From contig CAKVFE010000001.1 in NCBI GenBank assembly GCA_934746645.1, positions 1 through 64,000 of the forward strand: 64,000 nucleotides of DNA, read 5' to 3'. The position numbers and the translations under genes were made by a program. Below the pieces are notes generated by a model that was given only the letters and a program-made list of their open reading frames with translations, was not told where the DNA came from and did not search any database. Below, one piece after another: positions 41,136 to 49,394 of this stretch (positions are counted from its first letter, which is position 1; each line of letters starts with the position of its first letter). Source of the DNA: an uncultured Clostridia bacterium (lineage in GTDB: Bacteria; Bacillota; Clostridia; Christensenellales; UBA1242).

Positions 41136-43760
41136 TTATTTAGAATATTTTGCAATAGTATTAAGCAATGTATTTTTAATTTCGTTATACTTAATTAATT
41201 TAGCTTTTTCGCCTTCTATAAGTTCCTTAGGAGCTCTAGCAACAAAGCCCGGATTATTAAGCATACGCTCTGCTCTTTCTATCTCAGATTGAGTCTTTTT
41301 AAGTTCGTTGTTAAGTCTTTCCAATTCCTTTTCTGGGTCAACCATATCAGAATTAGGAATGTAAACTTTTAACAAATCATTAACTATAGATGTACAATTA
41401 TCAGTTAAGTTTTCATTAGATTTTATTAAAGAAATTTCTTTACCATTTGCCAACTTCTTTATACATTCTAAGTTTGCTTTAATATCTTTATTAGATGTTT
41501 CTACAAACAAGTTTGTTTTTACATTGTCAGCAACATTCATTTCTTTTCTTGCGTTTCTAATAGCTCTTACAACATTGATAACTTCATTCATAGTTTTATG
41601 AGCTGTAGTATAGTTAAGTGATTTATCATATTTTGGGAACTCTTGAATCATAATGCTTTCACCGTGCTCAGGAAGTTCTTGATAAATTGTTTCTGTAACA
41701 AATGGCATAACTGGATGCAACATCTTTAATATTTTATCCAAAACATATACTAGAACATTAAGTGCTACATTATGTTGTTCGCCTTCTTGATACAAATAAG
41801 GTTTGGTTGCTTCAATGTACCAGTCGCAGTACTTATTCCATACAAAGTCATAAATAATACCACAAGCCATACCAATATCAAACTTATCATATCTTTTTGT
41901 TATAGAACTAATTGTAGAGTTAAGTTCGGTTAATATCCATTTGTCTGCAAGACTTAAATTTAATTGGTTAAGTGGTTTAACTTCAAAATTAGCAGTTTTA
42001 TTAACATTGTCAATAACAAACTTGCTTGCATTCCATAATTTATTAATAAAGTTGCTTGCATTTTCTGCTTTGTCATAACTAAATCTTGAGTCAATACCTA
42101 TACTTGAACCATTAAGTAAAGCAAATCTTAATGAGTCTGCGCCATATTTTTCAATAATATCCAATGGGTCAATACCATTACCCAAACTCTTACTCATTTT
42201 TCTGCCTAATTCATCTCTTACTAAACCATGAATTAAGACATCGTTAAATGGTTGTTTATCTGTATATTCCAAGCCACTAAATATCATACGAGCAACCCAG
42301 AAGAAAATAATATCATAAGCAGTAACCATTAGACTAGTTGGATAGAACTTTTCTAAAGATTTAGTATTTTCAGGCCAACCTAAAGTACTAAATGGCCATA
42401 ATGCACTACTGAACCAAGTATCTAGTGAATCTGGATCTTGTGTTAAATGTGTAGAACCACATTTTGAACATACTGTTGGGTCTTCCAATTCAACCATTTC
42501 ATTGCCACAATCATCGCAAGTAAATACTGGAATACGATGACCAGACCATAATTGTCTAGAAATACACCAATCTCTAATATTGTTAAGCCAGTTGAAATAA
42601 ATTTTTTCAAATCTCTTTGGGTGGAACTTAATTGTACCATCTTTAACTTTTGCTATAGCACGCTTTGCTAGTCCGTCCATCTTAACATACCATTGTTTTG
42701 TAACAATAGGTTCAAGTGCATTGTGACAGCGTTGGCAATGTCCAACATTGTGAGAATAATTTTCAATCTTTTCCATTAGACCTAAAGATTGTAATTCTTC
42801 TACCAATTTTTCTCTACATTCAAGGTTCTTTAATCCACAATACTTACCTGCATTGCTATTCATAGTGCCATCAAGGTTGATAACATTGATAACTTCAAGA
42901 TTATGTCTTTTACCTACTTCAAAGTCGTTAGGATCGTGTGCAGGAGTGATTTTTACCATACCTGTACCAAAATCCAAATCTACATAATCATCTGCAATGA
43001 TAGGTATAGGTTTGTTGACTATAGGTAGTATAACATTGGTACCTACAAGATGTTTGTATCTCTTATCTTTTGGATTAACTGCAACAGCAACATCACCAAA
43101 CATTGTTTCTGGTCTAGTAGTTGCTACAACAATATATTTATCACTATTTTCTATAGGATATTTAATATGCCAAATATGTCCTTTATCATTCTCGTAATCT
43201 ACTTCAATATCACTTAATGCAGTCTTACAAGTAGTACACCAGTTGGTGATACGAGTACCTTGATAAATTAGTCCTTTATGATACAAATCATAAAAAGAGC
43301 GTCTTACACTCTTGCAACGAGGTTCGTCTAGAGTAAATGCTAGTCTATCCCAGTCACAAGAAATACCTACTTTTTCAAATTGTTTAAGTATGATACCACC
43401 ATATTCAGCATACCATTTTTCCATCTCTAATTGGAATGCTTCTCTACCAATATCTTCTTTTTTAATACCTTGACTTGCAAGTCTTTCTACAACCTTAACT
43501 TCTGTAGCCAAAGCTGCATGGTCAGTACCCGGCAACAACAATGCTTCGTACCCTTGCATACGCTTATATCTAATAATGCTATCCATTATAGAATCACCAT
43601 AAGCGTGTCCTATATGAAGTTTACTTGTGATATTTGGTGGTGGCATTATAATTGTGAATGGTGGTTTAGTCGAATTTTCATCGGCTTTAAAATATTTTTT
43701 TTCTTTCCATTTGTTATATATTTGTGATTCGTGCTCTGAAGCAATAAATGATTTTTCCAT
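41136..43760 (-). CDS. valS: Valyl-tRNA synthetase
   Basis: Class I synthetase charging tRNA-Val. Motifs: PPPNITSKLHIGHAYGD (HIGH), LPGTDHAALATE, editing-domain TRPETMFGDVAVAV, RDWCISRQLWSGHRIP, a zinc ribbon (CDDCG...CSKCGS), and KMSKS in RDELGRKMSKSLGNGIDP. The C-terminal coiled coil (about 805-874) is present. 874 residues is normal. No T-box leader was found upstream; a small membrane-protein gene precedes it by 22 bp. Confidence 0.97.
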   Translation of the reverse strand: MEKSFIASEHESQIYNKWKEKKYFKADENSTKPPFTIIMPPPNITSKLHIGHAYGDSIMDSIIRYKRMQGYEALLLPGTDHAALATEVKVVERLASQGIKKEDIGREAFQLEMEKWYAEYGGIILKQFEKVGISCDWDRLAFTLDEPRCKSVRRSFYDLYHKGLIYQGTRITNWCTTCKTALSDIEVDYENDKGHIWHIKYPIENSDKYIVVATTRPETMFGDVAVAVNPKDKRYKHLVGTNVILPIVNKPIPIIADDYVDLDFGTGMVKITPAHDPNDFEVGKRHNLEVINVINLDGTMNSNAGKYCGLKNLECREKLVEELQSLGLMEKIENYSHNVGHCQRCHNALEPIVTKQWYVKMDGLAKRAIAKVKDGTIKFHPKRFEKIYFNWLNNIRDWCISRQLWSGHRIPVFTCDDCGNEMVELEDPTVCSKCGSTHLTQDPDSLDTWFSSALWPFSTLGWPENTKSLEKFYPTSLMVTAYDIIFFWVARMIFSGLEYTDKQPFNDVLIHGLVRDELGRKMSKSLGNGIDPLDIIEKYGADSLRFALLNGSSIGIDSRFSYDKAENASNFINKLWNASKFVIDNVNKTANFEVKPLNQLNLSLADKWILTELNSTISSITKRYDKFDIGMACGIIYDFVWNKYCDWYIEATKPYLYQEGEQHNVALNVLVYVLDKILKMLHPVMPFVTETIYQELPEHGESIMIQEFPKYDKSLNYTTAHKTMNEVINVVRAIRNARKEMNVADNVKTNLFVETSNKDIKANLECIKKLANGKEISLIKSNENLTDNCTSIVNDLLKVYIPNSDMVDPEKELERLNNELKKTQSEIERAERMLNNPGFVARAPKELIEGEKAKLIKYNEIKNTLLNTIAKYSK

Positions 43761-43782
43761 TATAAGTCAATTCCTTTTTAAA

Positions 43783-44052
43783 TTATGCTAGTGTTTGTAA
43801 AACTAAAATCAAAAATGCAACAAGCATGCACACGAGTGCCATAACTTTAATTGCGATTAAAGCTGTGTCGTTGTCATCTATATCATTACGCTTTCTTATT
43901 ATTCTAGTTATGCGTCTTGCTAATACAGTTAAAGCAACGCCTAGCACAGCAAAACATAAGCCAATAATGATATCGACATTTTTAATCATTGCTCCTAGGT
44001 TATTAAAATATGTTTTCATAAAATTTGAAAATGCACCTAATAAAATATTCAT
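43783..44052 (-). CDS. Hypothetical small membrane protein, 89 residues
   Basis: Not recognised. Two hydrophobic helices (about 24-44 and 66-87) are separated by a short charged loop (ARRITRIIRKRNDIDDND). The gene has its own strong promoter and runs into valS, so it may be the leader gene of a valS operon. Confidence 0.6.
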   Translation of the reverse strand: MNILLGAFSNFMKTYFNNLGAMIKNVDIIIGLCFAVLGVALTVLARRITRIIRKRNDIDDNDTALIAIKVMALVCMLVAFLILVLQTLA

Positions 44053-44082
44053 AATTTTCCCTCGAGGTTTTTATACCTACTA

Positions 44083-44111
44083 AGTATATCAAATTGCCAG
44101 TATAATTTCAA
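44083..44111 (-). promoter_or_regulatory. Promoter of the 43783 gene and valS
   Basis: Minus strand: -35 TTGAAA (44106-44111), 17-bp spacer, extended -10 TGA-TATACT (44083-44091). Confidence 0.7.
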
Positions 44112-44159
44112 GCATTAACTTATTTATAATGGACAATTTAGAAAAATAATTACTAAGTT

Positions 44160-44189
44160 TTAACTTAAAATTATCGTTATGAATATTAT
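44160..44189 (+). promoter_or_regulatory. Possible promoter of the ABC substrate-binding protein gene
   Basis: -35 TTAACT (44160-44165), 18-bp spacer, -10 TATTAT (44184-44189), about 30 bases before the start codon. The leader is too short for a TPP riboswitch and shows none of its motifs. Confidence 0.4.
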
Positions 44190-44223
44190 AGTTTAGGTAG
44201 AATTTTTATAAATCGGAGGTAAT

Positions 44224-45222
44224 ATGAAAAAATTTACTTACCTAATACTAGCTTTATTTATGACTGCAGGTATTATGCTCGCTGGCTGTAGTTGCTCCAA
44301 GACCAACAAAATAAGAGTCAATGAAGTTACTCACAGCATATTTTATGCTCCAATGTATGTAGCTATAAATAAAGGCTATTTTAAAGAAGAAAATATTGAT
44401 ATTGAACTTACCAATGGTGGTGGTGCTAATGTATCTATGACTGCCCTAATATCTGGTTCGGCAGATATAGGTCTTATGGGACCAGAGGCTGCAATATATG
44501 TTGCGGCACAAGGTAAAAAAGACCAACCTATTGTATTTGGTCAATTAACTAAAAGAGATGGTTCTTTTTTAGTTGGTCGTGAAAACATAGAAAATTTTGA
44601 ATGGTCACAACTTGAAGGTAAAGAAATAATTGCTGGTAGACGAGGTGGTGTACCTGCAATGACACTTGAATACGCTTTAAAGAAAAATGATTTGATTAAT
44701 GGTACAAATATAACACTAAACTATGATATTGAATTTAACAATACCACAACAGCTTTCCAAGGTGGTACTGGTGATTATGTTACTGCATTTGAACCGGCAG
44801 CAAGTACTTTAGTCGCTAGTGGTGCATATATCGTAGCAAGTGTTGGCGAAGAAGCTGGCGAAGTTCCATTTACTTGTTTTATGGCTAATCAAAGTTATAT
44901 AAACAAAAATACTAAAAAAGTTAAAGCTTTCCTTAGAGCTATAATGAAAGGTTACAATTATATAATTACAGCACCAATAGATGATGTAGTTGAAGCGTTA
45001 GTTCCTTCTTTTGATACTAGCAGTAAAGAAAGTATTAAAAAATGCATTGAAAGTTACAAACGCATTGATGCGTGGGTTGACACTCCTGTTATGAGTGAAG
45101 ATGCTTACAACAGACTAATCACAATTATGACTGAAGCCAACGAACTAACAACAGAAGTTGCGTTTGATAAAATAGTTGACAATACTATAGCTAAAGAACT
45201 TGTTGATGAATTAAAAAAGTAA
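44224..45222 (+). CDS. ABC importer substrate-binding lipoprotein (SsuA/TauA/THI5-like)
   Basis: 332 residues with a lipoprotein signal peptide: hydrophobic ALFMTAGIMLAGC with lipobox LAGC, the cysteine at residue 22. The mature part is a type II periplasmic-binding fold (NMT1/THI5 group): VTHSIFYAPMYVAINKGYFKEENI, GSADIGLMGPEAA and FEPAASTL. Such proteins bind sulfonates, taurine, nitrate or thiamine precursors; the ligand cannot be told here. The matching ATPase and permease genes are 1.4 kb downstream on the same strand, separated by an opposite-strand gene. Confidence 0.9.
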   Translation: MKKFTYLILALFMTAGIMLAGCSCSKTNKIRVNEVTHSIFYAPMYVAINKGYFKEENIDIELTNGGGANVSMTALISGSADIGLMGPEAAIYVAAQGKKDQPIVFGQLTKRDGSFLVGRENIENFEWSQLEGKEIIAGRRGGVPAMTLEYALKKNDLINGTNITLNYDIEFNNTTTAFQGGTGDYVTAFEPAASTLVASGAYIVASVGEEAGEVPFTCFMANQSYINKNTKKVKAFLRAIMKGYNYIITAPIDDVVEALVPSFDTSSKESIKKCIESYKRIDAWVDTPVMSEDAYNRLITIMTEANELTTEVAFDKIVDNTIAKELVDELKK

Positions 45223-45294
45223 TTTTGATAAAATTATAACTACCCTAAAAAGTTAGTAAAACATAAATTTAAAGCTAAAATATCAAATATAAAA

Positions 45295-45321
45295 AAATAG
45301 AAGGAATCAAACCTTCTATTT
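45295..45321. terminator. Bidirectional terminator between the lipoprotein and zeta-like genes
   Basis: Stem AAATAGAAGG/CCTTCTATTT with a 7-base loop and A/T tracts. It overlaps the last codons of the minus-strand gene. Confidence 0.8.
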
Positions 45322-46299
45322 TTCTCTTTCATTGTCATTATTTAAAACTATAACATTATCTTCATTGTCACTATATTCCAATTTTTCTATAGGTGCATTA
45401 TTCCCTATATTTTTGTTTACTTCATGACTTAAATTTTGGATACCAGATATTATTTTGTCAATTCTTCTCTCATAAGGATATGCTTTTAAAGTTATTTTTT
45501 TAGTGTTTGACAATCTTGACAAATAAACACTATCTAATTTTTTAATTTTATATGCGTTTTTTATCATAACCTTAGCAGATGCTTTTAAAATACGATCATA
45601 CAAAAATTTTGCATTTTCATTGTCTTTATTATACACAATTTCGCCAGACAATTTTTTCTGTAATAAAACTACTGGCTTACAATCATCAATTTTGTTTTTA
45701 GTTGGATTTTTAATAATAAAACAAGAATCGCAATAAGGCATAACCTTAACCAAATTATAACTATCAATATAGTACATATAATTTAGTACAGTTTCGTTGA
45801 GTTCGACACTAGCAGAACCGTGCCCACCTTCACGCTTACGCTTTAGTACCATTTCTATATTTTCTTTAGGATTATTTTTGGTTAAATAAAGTAAACAAAT
45901 ATTATAACCATATTTTGTCTTCATACTTTTAATAAAATCAGCATAATTTGCATCAAAATTGGCTGACTCTATCATAAAAGACTTACCGTGCTTTAGCATA
46001 TTGGTCTTAAAAGAAATTTCTTCATTTAGTGATAAAGACATATTAGCATAATGTCTATTAATAAAAGGGACAAAACTTGTAGCCGAATTACCAAAAATGT
46101 TTTTGCTATACATATTGGCTATAAAAGTACTTTTACCACTTCCAGATGGTCCAACTAAGACATATACTGTTTTGTCTTCTTGAAAGTTGTGCAAATTGTG
46201 ATTAAGTCTAGCATAATGCAGTAAAATTTGGGTAGTTTCTGCATTAGTATATGCTTGAAAGTTGTCTATTAAGTTAGAAATTTCCAATTCCTTAATCAT
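45316..46299 (-). CDS. Zeta-toxin-like P-loop kinase
   Basis: 327 residues. Walker A GPSGSGKST is at 50-58, ESANF (Walker-B-like zone) follows a short insert, then KRKREGGHGSASVEL, which resembles the GGHxVP segment of zeta-toxin/chloramphenicol-phosphotransferase kinases. The C-terminal 120 residues are charged and end in an Asp/Asn-rich tail. Zeta kinases phosphorylate UDP-sugars, but no epsilon-like antitoxin is adjacent, so a toxin role is unproven. It has its own promoter and sits between two parts of an ABC importer. Confidence 0.75.
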   Translation of the reverse strand: MIKELEISNLIDNFQAYTNAETTQILLHYARLNHNLHNFQEDKTVYVLVGPSGSGKSTFIANMYSKNIFGNSATSFVPFINRHYANMSLSLNEEISFKTNMLKHGKSFMIESANFDANYADFIKSMKTKYGYNICLLYLTKNNPKENIEMVLKRKREGGHGSASVELNETVLNYMYYIDSYNLVKVMPYCDSCFIIKNPTKNKIDDCKPVVLLQKKLSGEIVYNKDNENAKFLYDRILKASAKVMIKNAYKIKKLDSVYLSRLSNTKKITLKAYPYERRIDKIISGIQNLSHEVNKNIGNNAPIEKLEYSDNEDNVIVLNNDNEREK

Positions 46300-46318
46300 A
46301 CTTTACTCTCCTATTTTC

Positions 46319-46347
46319 ATTGTATCATACACAAACAATTATTTCAA
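46319..46347 (-). promoter_or_regulatory. Promoter of the zeta-like kinase gene
   Basis: Minus strand: -35 TTGAAA (46342-46347), 17-bp spacer, extended -10 TGA-TACAAT (46319-46327), 20 bases ahead of the start codon. Confidence 0.7.
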
Positions 46348-46523
46348 CATTTAAATTAAATGTGATGTTATTGGACTTGTTATATTTACAAAACACTTTT
46401 ACAAAACGCTAAAATCAATTAAATATATCTAACATATTAAAAATGTTATACATACCAACTAAATTGTAATTAACACCCTTTTAATTTTGGTAATTATTAG
46501 TCCATATATCATAAATATGCCAA

Positions 46524-46581
46524 TTAACATAAACGAGTTAAAACAAATATAATGAAGTATATTAGATATACAAAATCTAAT
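46524..46581 (+). promoter_or_regulatory. Promoter and start-site stem of the ABC ATPase-permease operon
   Basis: -35 TTAACA (46524-46529), 18-bp spacer, -10 TATAAT (46548-46553). At the predicted +1 lies an inverted repeat, ATTAGAT (46561-46567) and ATCTAAT (46575-46581). The rest of the roughly 300-bp gap between the divergent genes holds a further small dyad (TAACAT 46430-46435, ATGTTA 46443-46448) and no credible ORF. Confidence 0.55.
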
Positions 46582-46602
46582 AAACATTTTGCGAGGAAAA
46601 TT

Positions 46603-47376
46603 ATGTTAGAACTTAAAAATGTTGCATTGAATTATTACAGTAAAAATGGCGAAACAATGGCACTTAAAGATATAAGTTTTAATATCAAAAAAGGCGAACT
46701 TATATCTATTGTTGGACCATCTGGATGTGGAAAAACAACTATTCTATCTTTAATTTCTGGACTTATTAAACCGTCAAAAGGTCAAGTATTAATTAATGGC
46801 AACATAGTTAAACCTGATGATAGTGGGTATATGTTTCAAAAAGACCATTTGTTTGACTGGCGAACCATAGAGCGAAATGTTTGTCTTGGATTAGAAATAA
46901 AAAAAGACAAAGATAAATCTAAGTCAAAAGAATTAAGAAAACAAGAATATAATAACAACAAAGAATATGCAATTAATCTATTAAAAAAATATGGGTTATG
47001 GGAATTTAAAGATAAATACCCTAACCAATTATCTGGTGGTATGCGCCAAAGAGTGTCACTAATAAGGACATTGGCTTTAAAACCAGAAATTTTATTATTA
47101 GATGAGCCATTTTCAGCATTAGACTTCCAAACTAGACTTAATTTATGTGATGATGTATACAAAATTTTGAAGTCAGAACATAAAACAGCTATACTTGTAA
47201 CTCACGACATATCTGAAGCAATAAGTATGTCAGACAGAATAATAGTACTTACAAAAAGACCTGCAGTAGTTAAAGAAATACACGATATTAAATTAAAGGC
47301 AGAAACTCCTTTAAAAAGAAGAGATGAGCCTGAATTTAATATTTATTTTAATGAAATATGGAAGGAACTGATATGA
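46603..47376 (+). CDS. ABC transporter ATPase (SsuB/TauB/NrtD type)
   Basis: 257 residues starting at the ATG preceded by GAGGAAAATT; the upstream extension is dropped. Walker A GPSGCGKTT, Q-loop in MFQKDHLFDWRT, signature LSGGMRQR, Walker B ILLLDEPFSALD and switch VTHDISEA are all intact. It overlaps the permease gene by four bases (ATGA). Together they form the inner-membrane part of an importer whose binding protein is probably 44224-45222. Confidence 0.93.
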   Translation: MLELKNVALNYYSKNGETMALKDISFNIKKGELISIVGPSGCGKTTILSLISGLIKPSKGQVLINGNIVKPDDSGYMFQKDHLFDWRTIERNVCLGLEIKKDKDKSKSKELRKQEYNNNKEYAINLLKKYGLWEFKDKYPNQLSGGMRQRVSLIRTLALKPEILLLDEPFSALDFQTRLNLCDDVYKILKSEHKTAILVTHDISEAISMSDRIIVLTKRPAVVKEIHDIKLKAETPLKRRDEPEFNIYFNEIWKELI

Positions 47377-48194
47377 TAAAAAAGGAAAAGCCAAAATATT
47401 CTAACGAATATGCCAATTATTTAAGAAAAATAAAACGGTCAAAATATCTTATTTTAACCATACAAATCACTATATTAATAGCCATATTTGCATTGTGGGA
47501 AATACTTGCAATAACTGGTGCTATAGATACCTTTATTATGAGTTCCCCTTCAAGAGTATTAAAACAAATCGTTTTATTGTTTAATAACGGAACATTGTTT
47601 TATCATATAGGAGTAACATTGGGTGAAGCAATACTAGGATTTTTGATTGCTACACTAGGTGGTACATTAATAGCAATTATACTATGGTGGAACGATACTA
47701 TAAGAAAAATATTAGACCCATATATTGTTGTTCTTAATAGTCTACCAAAAATAGCTCTTGGCCCAATATTGATAATTTGGATTGGTGCTGGCACTGGTGC
47801 AATAGTTGCTATGGATATATTGATAATGATTGTTATTACTATACTAAGTATGCTTAACACATTTAATAGTTGTGATGATAATAAGATATTATTGTTAAAA
47901 AGTATGGGAGCTACAAAACTACAAATATTGTTTAAATTGATACTACCCAACTCATTAATGGAATTTATATCTGTATTAAAAATAAATGTTGGTCTTACTT
48001 GGGTAGGAACTATTATGGGTGAATACTTGGTAAGTCGAGCTGGTCTTGGATATCTAATAGTTTATGGTGGTCAAGTATTTAAATTAGACTTAGTTATGGC
48101 AAGCACAATTATACTTTGTGTACTTGCTGCATTGATGTATTTTTTAGTTGTTATAATAGAAAAATTTGTTAAGAAACGCCGTAATATTCATTAA
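47373..48194 (+). CDS. ABC transporter permease (SsuC/TauC type)
   Basis: 273 residues from the ATG overlapping the ATPase stop codon. About six transmembrane helices with the BPD_transp_1 cytoplasmic EAA-type loop (LLKSMGATKLQILFKLILPNS). The family imports sulfonates, taurine, nitrate, bicarbonate or thiamine precursors; the substrate is undetermined. Confidence 0.92.
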   Translation: MIKKEKPKYSNEYANYLRKIKRSKYLILTIQITILIAIFALWEILAITGAIDTFIMSSPSRVLKQIVLLFNNGTLFYHIGVTLGEAILGFLIATLGGTLIAIILWWNDTIRKILDPYIVVLNSLPKIALGPILIIWIGAGTGAIVAMDILIMIVITILSMLNTFNSCDDNKILLLKSMGATKLQILFKLILPNSLMEFISVLKINVGLTWVGTIMGEYLVSRAGLGYLIVYGGQVFKLDLVMASTIILCVLAALMYFLVVIIEKFVKKRRNIH

Positions 48195-48226
48195 AAAATA
48201 AGCAGTATTAGTACTGCTTATTTTTT
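48193..48226. terminator. Bidirectional terminator between permease and ykvI
   Basis: A 15-bp perfect stem (AAAAAATAAGCAGTA and its complement) with a 4-base loop, usable on both strands. It overlaps the last codons of the minus-strand ykvI-like gene. Confidence 0.88.
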
Positions 48227-49275
48227 GCTTTATTTCCCAATTTTTTAACATTTCGCATAGCAGTTGGCATAGTACTAGATTTTTTAACTAATTTAAGTAT
48301 TATAGCACAACTAAACAATATACCAAAGACACCTATTATAGGATACAAATATTCGACAATTTTGCCAAAGCCAAACAAACTAATTATATAAGAAATTGTA
48401 ATAATAATTAGATTAGTTATCATTGCATTATTACCACCAAAGCAATCAGCCAATATATATGTTATACTTGTTATTGCCGAATATACACAAAACCAAATAC
48501 AAATTAAAACTACTATACCCCACCAATAATTGATGTTAAATGCTAAAGTTAGCATAGGCATTTGAGAAGAGATGTTCATATCAAGAATTACATTATTAAA
48601 TAAAAATATTATAACTACTAATATCAAACTACTAATTATTGCCGATACAATAATTTGTCTTTTAGTGTATTTCTTCCCTTCCTTGATAAGTATATTACCT
48701 GTAAGCATAAGGTTGATTGACACATAGCATATTGCAGAAAGACTACAAGGCAAAAGTTTATCTAAACTAATTATGATATCTCCACAATATATTCCATTAC
48801 CTTTAATACAAGCTGATACAATAAGTATAATAATAGTTATTGGAATAAAAATATTATTTATTAAATATATTGATTTCATACCACCAGAGTTTTCTATAAC
48901 ACACAATACTGCTGTCACTAAAACCAATAGTTTTGCTATAACGGGATTGGAGATATTAAGATACAATTCGTATACTCCAGCAAGCATACCTGATAATACT
49001 ATAGAATAGCTAACAAATACAAAACAATTAATTATTATTGAGCACTTACCAAATAATAATTGATTAGTTTCAAACAAGTTGTTGGTGTTATATTTCTTTC
49101 CAAATGTTAGATACAATACTAACAATACAACAAACAATATAAAAGACAATATTATTGCTATAATGCTTATAGTGCCATATCTACTAAAGAACACTTCTAT
49201 TTCTTTTCCACTAGCAAACCCTGCCCCTATTATTGATGCCAATATTAAACATATTAATGTAAATACTTTTTTCAT
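48208..49275 (-). CDS. YkvI-like membrane transporter
   Basis: 355 residues with about ten hydrophobic helices. The opening ASIIGAGFASGKEIEVFFSRYG, with its unwound first helix (GAGFASG), is typical of the YkvI group, which has a LeuT/APC-like fold and no known substrate. A short basic tail follows the last helix. Shine-Dalgarno is weak. It lies between two terminators, so it is probably transcribed alone. Confidence 0.82.
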   Translation of the reverse strand: MKKVFTLICLILASIIGAGFASGKEIEVFFSRYGTISIIAIILSFILFVVLLVLYLTFGKKYNTNNLFETNQLLFGKCSIIINCFVFVSYSIVLSGMLAGVYELYLNISNPVIAKLLVLVTAVLCVIENSGGMKSIYLINNIFIPITIIILIVSACIKGNGIYCGDIIISLDKLLPCSLSAICYVSINLMLTGNILIKEGKKYTKRQIIVSAIISSLILVVIIFLFNNVILDMNISSQMPMLTLAFNINYWWGIVVLICIWFCVYSAITSITYILADCFGGNNAMITNLIIITISYIISLFGFGKIVEYLYPIIGVFGILFSCAIILKLVKKSSTMPTAMRNVKKLGNKAKNKQY

Positions 49276-49356
49276 AACATATGTATATTCTTATTTAATA
49301 AAAACTATGTTATTTTATATATACTTAAATTTTATTATTTAAGCTATCAAGAGATA

Positions 49357-49392
49357 AAAAAATATCCAAGAAATTAATCTTGGATATTTTTT
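49357..49392. terminator. Terminator of the giant GLUG protein gene
   Basis: A 15-bp perfect stem (AAAAAATATCCAAGA and its complement) with a 6-base loop, directly after the giant gene's stop codon on the minus strand. Confidence 0.88.
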
Positions 49393-49394
49393 AT

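Noticed and set aside
44053..44223. TPP riboswitch before the THI5-like lipoprotein gene, or T-box before valS
   Set aside because: No TPP conserved core and no T-box sequence or antiterminator could be seen on either strand.
45316..46299. Toxin-antitoxin module
   Set aside because: Only the zeta-like kinase is present; there is no small partner gene on either side.
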